A DNA stretch of 64,000 nucleotides from assembly GCF_050003625.1 (NCBI RefSeq), contig NC_134398.1, forward strand, positions 103,294,468 to 103,358,467, read 5' to 3'. A program made the translations under genes and the position numbers. Below the pieces are notes generated by a model. The model saw nothing but the letters and a program-made list of their open reading frames with translations. It searched no databases and had not been told where the DNA came from. The DNA is from Haematobia irritans. Taxonomy: Eukaryota > Arthropoda > Insecta > Diptera > Muscidae. Below are positions 55,740-64,000 of this stretch, one piece after another (within the stretch, counting starts at the first letter, position 1; each line of letters starts with the position of its first letter).

Positions 55740-56190
55740 ATTCGTATTACTCAATTATGTATGGAACAAACTATAGGCCAAATAGACGCCGCGACCTCGG
55801 TGGCACACCTCCATCCGATGGTCCAAATTTTCGATGACGCTGGGGCATAATTGAGGTTCTATGCCGTTAATGTGCCGAATTATCTCGTCCTTTAGCTATT
55901 GAATTGTTGCTGGCTTATCGACGTACACCTTTTCTTTCAAATAATGATCTTGGCGGTCAATTGACATTGCCATTACGTGAGATAACACGGACATTAAATT
56001 TGTTGCGCAAAAGAGCCATTGTTTCGTTAGCTGTGGGGCAAATTCGGGCCATACAAAGTTCGTTATCATCTTACGATAGCGAACACCATTCACAGTAACT
56101 GCCTGACCGGCCTCATTTTGGAAGAAATACGACCCGATGATGGTCGGTCCGTCTGTTGAAATCACGCCAACTTCCGTTCGAAACAAGCTA
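55740..56190 (-). pseudogene. Mariner-like DDE transposase remnant
   Basis: The minus-strand fragment includes FFQNEAGQAVTVNGVRYRKM and, near the C-terminus, KEKVYVDKPATIQ followed in another frame by DEIIRHINGIEPQLC. These are typical of a mariner-related transposase family common in insects. An internal deletion removes the last catalytic region. Confidence 0.7.
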
Positions 56191-57149
56191 TCGACTTGAA
56201 ACTTGGCACAAGAAGTTGTTATTGATATAGGTCGTATCTTATTGGAAAAGGGCCATATCGCATTACTTTACGTATAGCCCCCATATAAACTGATCCCCAG
56301 ATTTGACCTTCGGAGACTCTTGGAGGGGCAAAATTCGTCCGATCCGGTTGAAATTTGGTACGTGGTGTTAGTATGTGGTTTCTAACAACCATACAAAAAT
56401 TGGTCCATATCGGTATTGGGCGGGGCCGACTATATCATACCCTAAACCACCCCATGCGAATTAGTAAACATAAGCAAGGGTATCATTGGTATAGGTTTGG
56501 GAGATGAGATGACACTCAAAAAAAGGCATGTCCTGTTACAAAGATTTTGTCTTTACTTTAAAAATTTACTTTTTCCCTTTCCTTTTTTTCCTTTTTTTTT
56601 AAATCCGAGCCAAAGAAGCGGAGAATACTAGTAAGGATATTTTTAAGACACATTTTTTTTTTAAATTTCGGTTTTGTGTACTTCTTTCTAAATAGGAAGC
56701 GAATTTTAAGTTTTCATTTTTTCAGCTTTTGTTCTCCATATGCTATTAAAATCCTTTAAAACGAGTTAACAACTTTATTTTCCAAATTCAGACTCGACTT
56801 CCAGTATACTCATAGAAAAAGTCTGCTAAAAACAGCAGTAGATGTCTGCTGTTATATTTTTGTACTTCACGGCCTAATGAACAACAATTTATAAAATTTT
56901 TATACCCTGCGCCACACTGTTGAACAGGGTATTATAAGTTAGTGCATATGTTTGAAACACCCAGAAGGAGACGAGATAGACACATGTTGTCTTTGGCAAA
57001 AATGCTTAGGGTGGGCTCCTGAGTCGATATAGCCATGTCCGTCTGTCCGTGAACACATTTTTGTAATCAAAGTCTAGGTCGCAATTTAAGCCCAATCGAC
57101 TTCGAATTTGGCACAAGTATGTGTTTTGGGTCAGAATAGAACCCTATTG

Positions 57150-57720
57150 ATTTTGGAAGAAATCGGTTCAGATTTAGATATAGCTCCCATATATATCTTT
57201 CGTCCACTTATACGGCCCTAGAAGCCAGATTTTAATCCAAATTTGGTAGAAATTTTGCACTAGGAGTACAATTGGTAGTCAAATGTGCCAAATTTTATTG
57301 AAATCGGTTCAAATTTAGATATAGCTTCCATATATATCTTTCGTACGATATGCACTTATATGGATTCAGCCTGAGTTTTACCCTGATTTGGTTGAAATTT
57401 TGCTCAAACATAACGCTTGGCCATATAGTCACGAGTGCAAAATTTGATTGAAATCGGTTCAAATTTAGATATAGCACCCATATATATCTTTTGTCCGATT
57501 TAGACTCATATGACAACAGAGGCCAAAGTTTACTACCGATTTTCGTGAAGTTTTGCACAGAGAGTAGAATTAACATTCTAGCAATGCTTGGTAAATTTGA
57601 TTGAAATCGATTCAGATTTAGGTGTCGTTATGTGTGCTAAATTTGGTTAAAATCTTTAATATTTTAGATATTTAAGTGTGTAAAGTTTGATCTGATTTGG
57701 TTCAGATTTAGATAAAACCC
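57150..57720. repeat. Degenerate ~140-155 bp tandem repeats, about four units
   Basis: The phrase GAAATCGGTTCARATTTAGA recurs near 57159, 57300, 57450 and 57603, each followed by 'TATAGC.CCCATATATATCTTT' in the first three. Unit lengths are about 141, 150 and 153 bp with many differences. Confidence 0.75.
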
Positions 57721-59169
57721 CCATATATTCGTGTTTCCAGTTATTACAAATATGACCAAAATTCCCACACTTTAGACAAAACTCTGTGATGATTTCCTCA
57801 TATCTTAGTCATATCCTGTAGTGCCAGAATTTCCAGAGAACAGTTGATTTTTAAATAAGGCTCCAAGTCGCTCGACTTGACCAAATAATATGTTACAACC
57901 CACACTTGACAACATATCTTGGCGAGATCTACCAATATCCTTTTAAAATCGCCACTGGTGAGTAGCAAAAATTGCAAATATTACTAAAATTTTCCTATAT
58001 TTGGTATACATATGTATCGCCTGATAAATCATAAATGTCCTTTTGTACACTTGCATTAAAATTTCTCTCGCTTCATATTTCCCATATTTTTTACTAACAT
58101 TGTGTTTCATCCCATGGTGATAGCCGATTTTAATTCTAGTGTTTTTGTACAAATATTCTCTTCATTATAAGTATTTGTATCTGGAAATGCAAACCTTTGC
58201 ATAGCTCCCAGCAAATTTGAAGTAGTTAAGGTGGTAACACAAATGTTGGTATACATAGTGGTGAAGGGTATAATATAGTCGGCCCAGCCCGACTTTAGAC
58301 TTTACTTACTTGTTTTTTACTAACATTGTGTTCCACCCCAGGGCATTAGCCGACATAAATTTTAAGTCAATAGAATTTTGGTCTTAAATATATTGTCGGT
58401 TCAGATTTAAATGCATGTATATGGGAACATAAATCTTTATATATACCTCTCAAAAAATTTGAAGGAATTCAGATGGTGTCGAAAATGTAGATCACAAAGT
58501 GGTGCAGGGTATAATATAGTCGGCCCTGTCCGACTATAGACTTTCCTTATTTGTTTTTCTATAGAAAAATTTGTCAAAATTTTATTTCTATAGAAAATTT
58601 TCTCAAAATTTAGCATATTTATTGAAAATGTATTTCTATAGTAAATTTTCATATAATGTTATTTCGTGCTGATGGTCACTGATTCTTAAAAAACCTCTAA
58701 TATAAATCTTTCGACCGATTATAAATTCAATTTTGCGAAATTGCCTAAAAATGTATACCCTGCGTCGCACTCTTTATAGAAGTATTACAATATACATTGT
58801 CCAAATCGAGTGAGGTAAATAGCAACATAAACCTTTATACAAAGCACTCAACAAAATTGAAGGATTGAGATTTTATCAAAATGTGGATCTAAATATAAAG
58901 TTGTGTATATTATAGTCTGCCCGCCAGACTTCAGATTTTCTTCTTATTATTATTTTTTTTTTTTTTTTTGACTAAAATTATGTTTCGTCCCATAAAGTTA
59001 GATTCAAATATTAAGTACATAGATTTTGTTGAAGTGTATACAATTTTGTCTAAATCGGTGCAGATTCAAATTCATGCATATGGGAATATCAACCTTTATA
59101 TAGCTCGCAACAAACTTGAGATGGTATCAATGAATTTGGTCCACAATGAAGGGTATAATACATTATTTT

Positions 59170-59660
59170 TTTATTAAACATAGGAACGACATTGGCCTGA
59201 ATTCGAAACATAGAGTACAAGTACACACACTTTTTCATTAGAAATAAGTTGTTTTAGCACACTATACGAGTGCTGGAGATCATGATCGCACTGAATAATC
59301 CATGTAGACGGTATTTCCCGTGATTGTTATGGTAATATTACATGGGACAAACTGTTTTTGAAGATTTCCAAAAGCATAGTGCCCTCTATACTCTATAAAT
59401 CGGAGCCATAACATGTCCAAAAAACGACCCCCAGACCATAATATTACCCCCACCATTATTGAAGGAACTGTTTTTATTTCTTGGATTAAGACTTTTCTTT
59501 GGACCTTCGTACTAAACTTCCACCACCCGAGCCATGCAATTTAAAGTTTGATTTGTAGGAAAATAAAACACATTTCACTGATTCTCATGCCATTTAAGGT
59601 GTTTTTGTAAAAATTTAAGGCGCGGTTAAATTTTTTCGAACTCCATAATTATTGTGAGTC
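59170..59660 (-). pseudogene. Tc1-like transposase central remnant
   Basis: Minus-strand fragments resemble the Tc1 catalytic core: a segment like FKLHGSGG...VRR, then GGG.YYG-type, then PSTWIIQCDHDLQHS in the place of the usual QQDNDPKH. Stops and frameshifts throughout. Probably a different copy from 54440-54925 because both cover the region around the second catalytic aspartate. Confidence 0.5.
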
Positions 59661-60026
59661 TCACGAAATACAGAGAAGGCCTTTGACGAAATGTCCAAAT
59701 GAAATCGTCACTTCCGTGAGAGTTCCTTTATTGGAAGTTGTTAGAGACGCTACATTTAAAGTTGGGCCACTAGATATTTCTACATAATTCGATACATATT
59801 CCTGTTTTTGTTGCAGTGAAACAAAATTTAAACAAATACTTCTGTTTTGTTTATTTACATGCTTTTGTTTCTTCTTCTTTTCAGTATGTGACATTCACTT
59901 GAGATGTGTTCCTCCCCAGTATTTTAGTTAGTTGCCAATTCATATTTTGACAACTACAAAATTCGCATATAATGGTGACTCTGGTGCGACTTGCACTGAT
60001 AGTTGCACTGGATAGAACACCAGTGA

Positions 60027-60113
60027 TACCACTGTGGTATCACAATGGACTGAATAGTCTAAGTGAGCCTGATACATCGGGCTGCCACATATCCTAACCT
60101 AACCTAACCTAAC
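60027..60113 (+). repeat. SINE 3'-end fragment
   Basis: About 87 bp matching the 3' part of the SINE at 61279-61627 in opposite orientation, ending in four AACCT units. It interrupts the subterminal region of the second TIR element. Confidence 0.85.
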
Positions 60114-60159
60114 GATTGCCATACAAAAGTTCTATCCAGTGCAAAAAGAAAACAGCCCT

Positions 60160-61278
60160 AAAGAAAAAATGTGAACTAATCATTGATATTTTATTATATA
60201 CATAATATCATTATTAAATATTTTTAATCTATAATACTAAGAATGAATAATATTTTGCTTTGAATGAATTGACACAATTGTAGTTCCCAAGTAATTTAAG
60301 CTTGAATTTAATAATTTATATTCAACTGAATTTTTAATTACACTTAATATTCTACAAAGTGGATTTAGTATCTACAGCATGACAATGATAGCTTTCATTG
60401 CAGCCGTACTGCAAGGCGGGCGGTAATGTTTATGCTAAAAATCATAAACTAAAATTGCCATCATTTCATTTTATTTTATGGTTTAAACATCCTATGAAAT
60501 CCTAGAATTCCCAAATAAAGTGTAAATAATTCCCAACTACTAATTAAAATTTAAATCAATGCTCTAAAAAATGATAGCCCCCTTTTCTTAACGAAAGCTT
60601 TTGACGTTCAAGCCGAAGATACTATTTCCGACAAACCCTAAATATAATCCTTCTTGTTCGATTTCATCGCTCGCACTGGTAAGATCAAGAAAGAATAAAT
60701 CCACTAGTAAGCCTCCCATCCTAATAAATTTGTGTTTTCTTTCCATTTCTTTATCATCACTTGGTCTTGAGTTTATGATTAAATAAACTCTTTTTGGAGA
60801 AACAAAATCACCCACTTCTTTGTTGTTGGCTCACAGAGGAATTTCATTTCGACTCCAATCCTATTACGCTCCCGTTTCATCTAATCAATATTAATACTAT
60901 GTTCACATTATACCCGATGTTCACTTACAATGGATTTCAGTTGAAATATCTACGGATTTCAGTAGTTTTACAATTGGATTTCAACAAAATCCACTGCACT
61001 GTCATGCACAATTGGTGATCACATAATGGAGTTTTTATTTTTGGAAAAATAAGAACAAAATGCAATTGTTTACTCCAATTTTAATATCAACAAATGTTAT
61101 ATGCGGTACTATGTTTGCTTTTCGAGTTGAAATTTCCGCGGTTATATTATTAATATAGTGCGTTATAATTTATAATTTATTTCATTTCAGATAATTTAAC
61201 TCAATTGATAGATACGCATTGTCTTTTACATCTGATGTTATCACTTGTTTTAAGTATGTATCAAACATTTTATGAACC
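60160..61278. other. AT-rich non-coding DNA
   Basis: No repeat boundary recognised. A 75-codon frame at 60588-60815 (-) has a plausible residue mix (KRVYLIINSRPSDDKEMERK...) but no ATG, no splice sites and no recognised family. Confidence 0.35.
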
Positions 61279-61627
61279 AAGGTTAGGTTAGGTTATGTGG
61301 CAGCCCGATGTATCAGGCTCACTTAGACTATTCAGTCCATTGTGATACCACAGTGGTGAACTTCTCTCTTATCACTGAGTGCTGCCCGATTCCATGTTAA
61401 GCTCAATGACAAGGGACCTCCTTTTTATAGCCGAGTCCGAACGGCGTTCCACATTCCAGTGAAACCACTTAGAGAAGTTTTGAAACCCTCAGAAATGTCA
61501 CCAGCATTACTGAGGTGGGATAATCCACCGCTGAAAAACTTTTTGGTGTTCGGTCGTAGCAGGAATCGAACCCACGACCTTGTGTATGCAAGGCGGGCAT
61601 GCTAACCATTGCACCACGGTGGCTCCC
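61279..61627 (-). repeat. tRNA-derived SINE (~349 bp)
   Basis: The head on the minus strand begins GGGAGCCACCGTGGTGC and contains an RNA polymerase III A box (TGGTGCAATGG, 61606-61616) and a perfect B box (GGTTCGATTCC, 61562-61572). A tRNA-unrelated body follows, and a tail of AACCT units ends it at 61279. Internal pol III promoter plus body and repeat tail are the hallmarks of a SINE. The parental tRNA is not clear. Confidence 0.88.
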
Positions 61628-61729
61628 AAACGTGGGTATAAAGTTCAGTGATCGTACATATAAGTTCAATATGAACTAAAGCAAAAGAATTTTTTAGTAC
61701 GGTTCTCAAAAGTTGTCAGAATGAACTTC

Positions 61730-63146
61730 CCCAATAAACACAAACGTTTGAAAAATGCTAAATTTCAACAATTTTTCAAACATTTTTTCAAAGGATTAGG
61801 GTAATATTCAAGTTGAGAAATTGTTGAGAAAATCGCGTTCTCAACAAAAAACAGACATTACCCTCAACAGTGAAATTCAACACATTAGCAATAATATCTC
61901 AAGTGTTATCCTCAAATTGAAATGCATCGCTACTCAATAATTTGTCAAACAATTTTCGATGCGAGTCAAATTCAAAATTAACATCGTTGCAAATACTTTT
62001 CAACCTAAATTTGTATGAATGATATCCCCACTTCAAATCGAAAGTCATTCATTCTCATCAAAATAAAATATATAATAATATATAATAATACACTACACTA
62101 CATAATACACTACAATACCAATTGATAAATAATAATCTTATTAAACATATCAACAAATAAGAACAAAATAAAAACAAACAACAAAACTTTAAATATCTTA
62201 AACATTATTAATAAACACTTCTGCATTGTTAATTCGTTTTCCTTCCTTTTGGTGTCATAAAACAGCATTACAATTTATTAACATGCGTGTAATTTAAAAT
62301 TAGGAACGTACTGAACCGCGTGTTAGAATTGATTTCCAGCAGAAGGAATTCACAAAATATCCATTTTAAACTGATAATAGCATATGAATTAAACTGACGA
62401 TGTGATGCACATTTTCATCCAGAAGTTGTTGATTTCAACAATTTGTTGTTTTTAACAATTTTAATTGGTTGCACTTGTAATGTTTCTGGAAACTTTTTCT
62501 TGTCGATAAGCCACTCATTTTTAATTGGTCAGCTTCTTAATGATGTTTGCAAGAATGTAGCATCCAAAGATTTTAGTTTTCTGCAAAGAGATTTAGATTT
62601 AGTGACTTCTCTAAAGTGTTGATTTAATTTTTCATATTGACGTACCAATTATTATAAACTATTTGAAGCAGTTCCAGTTAATTGTCCACCATTTTTTCAC
62701 CGGTCAGCTTTTTAATGTTTTCAAGAACGTAATTTTAGTTTTCTGCAAAGAGATATACATTTAGTGACTTCCTTAAAGTTTTATTTCATTTTTTATTTTC
62801 ACTTACCCATTTTTATAAACTATTTGGTTATTTGTCTAAAATTTTCCATTTATTTTATTTCTTGCACTTGACCACGAACTTCGTTGCACAAATAAGTATT
62901 GAAAACCACATGGTTTTTTCGTTGCATTTTAGGGTAGTGTTTTGTCAAAGTTTTCTCATATTATCTTCAACACCTTTTCAAAGATTTCGTCAACATTTTG
63001 GCAAATTGGAAGTAATTCGCAAACAATTTGAAGATGTATTGAAGATGAGCTATTTCAAGTCAAGTTGAATTTATGTTGAAAATTATATTTACCCTCAAAC
63101 TGAAGAGGTGTTGCATTTGAAAAACGCTCATCCTGTGTTTATTGGG
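61730..63146. mobile_element. Non-autonomous TIR element (~1417 bp)
   Basis: Ends are a 12-bp inverted repeat, CCCAATAAACAC at left and GTGTTTATTGGG at right, with a second inverted-similar block inside (TTTGAAAAATGC left, GCATTTGAAAAACGC right). Interior is rich in TTCAAC/GTTGAA. No transposase. The target duplication is not clear. Confidence 0.6.
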
Positions 63147-63500
63147 TCTGTATGGTAAAAATGGTAATGATTTGGCGCCAATGGTTTTTTCTTTACATTT
63201 GGTTCAGTTTTTCTTCTATGAGAGGGTGCAATTTCTTGAGTTGTAGTTATAAAGTACACCAAGGCATTAAATTTTCCTAGTTTTAACAACGCTTTGTGGA
63301 GTACAATTTAGTTAAATTTTCGCACGAAGTAGTTTGTTCTTCTTATAAATAAATTTTTTTTTATGTGCAATTAATAATCTACATTTTTAATGAAAACAAA
63401 AATATGTTTAATGAGCTCTTTAAGTGCAACTATCCTACACACATATGCCATGTTATATACCAGTCCGCCATTTTGTTATGTGTTATAAATATTTGGCTGT
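63147..63500. other. AT-rich non-coding DNA
   Basis: No features recognised. Confidence 0.4.
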
Positions 63501-64000
63501 TATGCGCTTTACATATTATCAGTTATTCCGGACGGAATGTCATGTTTGCTGCATGTTTATGGGATCGATAACATATTTACCGATTATTTAGTCATCGCCG
63601 ACAAGTCATATCGATCCGACACACTGTAAGATTCTTTACAAACACCGATATTCCGTCCGGAATAACTGATAGTTGTAAAGCGCATTATGCGTTTGCAGAG
63701 TATCAGTTATTCCGGACGACAGTGCTCGTGTCGAACATATCCCATATATTGTGCACATTATAAGTTAAGACCGAAGGCATAATCGATACTGCTGCATGGT
63801 TATGGGATCGATAACACATTTATCGATTATTTAGTCATCGCCGACAAGTCGTATCGATCCGACACACTGTAAGATTCTTTACAAACACCGACATTCCGTC
63901 CGGAATAACTGATAGTCTGTAAAGCACATTAGTCATACACGAATTGTCGTATCAATTGGACACACTGTAATGCGCTTTACAGACTATCAGTTATTCCGGA
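63501..64000. repeat. Tandem ~241-bp repeat built of inverted TIR-like blocks (runs off window)
   Basis: The block TATCAGTTATTCCGGA occurs in direct orientation near 63517, 63702 and 63985 and inverted near 63655 and 63900. A ~115-bp segment (63558-63673) recurs at 63799-63915 with few changes, giving a period of ~241 bp. ATCGATA motifs recur within it. It looks like a MITE that has become a tandem satellite. Confidence 0.75.

Larger units (their letters stand above)
55557..58560. repeat. Fly interspersed repeat with ATACCCT...CACCA ends, several fragments
   Basis: Repeated blocks starting TATACCCTCCACCATAAG (55562) or TATACCCTGCGCCACACTG (56902) and ending GTGGTG-AGGGTATAATATAG followed by TCGGCC (near 58250 and 58500). 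The ends are inverted relative to one another. Similar fragments recur at 56420, 58755 and 59150. Internal stretches include ~150-bp degenerate tandem units (57150-57720). No protein seen other than the transposase remnant at 55740. Confidence 0.55.
53228..60159. mobile_element. Second copy of the Harbinger-like TIR element, gutted by insertions (6.9 kb)
   Basis: The left end (53228-53390) is closely similar to 48123-48290, and the right end (59935-60159) to 52985-53148. Three-base AAA repeats flank it. The interior lacks the Myb/ESCO gene and contains a cytochrome b5 retrocopy, transposase remnants, the common fly 'ATACCCT' repeat and a SINE piece. Whether the two ends belong to one insertion is inferred from their orientation. 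Confidence 0.55.

Noticed and set aside
60096..60113. Telomeric TTAGG repeat
   Set aside because: Only four units, attached to a SINE fragment; the full SINE has the same tail.
60588..60815. 75-residue minus-strand ORF with plausible composition
   Set aside because: No ATG, no splice sites, no recognised family; kept only as a note in the intergenic entry.
61562..61616. A functional tRNA gene (A and B boxes present)
   Set aside because: Stem pairing is poor, and the sequence continues into a SINE body that recurs at 60027 with the same tail.

Overview
The window is transposon-dense, AT-rich DNA from a higher fly, probably a calyptrate or muscid-like dipteran. The evidence is indirect: insect Ty3/gypsy, BEL/Pao and LINE families, a tRNA-derived SINE, the fly interspersed repeat with 'ATACCCT..CACCA' ends, short 65-95 bp introns, and fly-like SLC17 transporter, cytochrome b5 and ESCO/eco remnants. 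No complete host gene is visible. The only host-like exon in unique DNA is a lone 76-bp exon at 5125-5200 (-).

Layout. 1-3386 (-) is the 5' half of a Ty3/gypsy element: LTR, tRNA-Trp primer site, gag, then protease, RT, RNase H and the start of integrase. 3387-7300 is AT-rich DNA with two (TA)n tracts, a second LTR-element remnant and the lone exon. 7305-10140 (+) is a decayed BEL/Pao pol followed by an intact zinc-knuckle/retropepsin ORF. That ORF is cut at 10140 and resumes in frame at 47996.

What cuts it is a single nested insertion, 10141-47991, of about 37.9 kb. It has 2.0-kb LTRs at both ends (10141-12138; 44562-47991), a 4-bp target duplication (ATAT) and one gag-pol on the minus strand (Osvaldo/Ulysses-like by pol sequence). 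Its insides are swollen by later insertions: a LINE at 13607-17309 with an 11-bp target duplication, two LINEs of another family at 20392-25055 (-) and 26789-31600 (+), and a hAT-like element inside the first of these. There are also about 6.3 kb of TTTAA/TTCAA pentanucleotide arrays around the two LINEs, and two copies of a TA-inserting 1.42-kb element, one in the 5' leader and one in the 5' LTR. The element's plus (antisense) strand carries several short consensus introns.

48123-53148 and 53228-60159 are two relatives of one TIR transposon (Harbinger-like by its Myb/SANT accessory gene and 3-bp duplications). The first contains a broken multi-exon gene in which the Myb/SANT domain is joined in frame to a cohesin acetyltransferase (ESCO/eco) domain, plus an SLC17-type transporter retrocopy split by a TTA-duplicating MITE. 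The second contains a cytochrome b5 retrocopy and Tc1/mariner debris. 60160-64000 holds a tRNA-derived SINE, a 1.42-kb TIR element and the start of a ~241-bp inverted-repeat satellite.

Insertion order can be read from the nesting: BEL first, then the giant gypsy-like element, then the LINEs and TA elements inside it, then the hAT element inside a LINE. The two LTRs differ at only about 17 positions by eye in ~1.99 kb, so the whole stack is young. All motif calls are by eye; family names rest on motif resemblance, not on a search. A 100-N gap lies at 31241-31340, and the pentanucleotide arrays may be mis-sized in the assembly.
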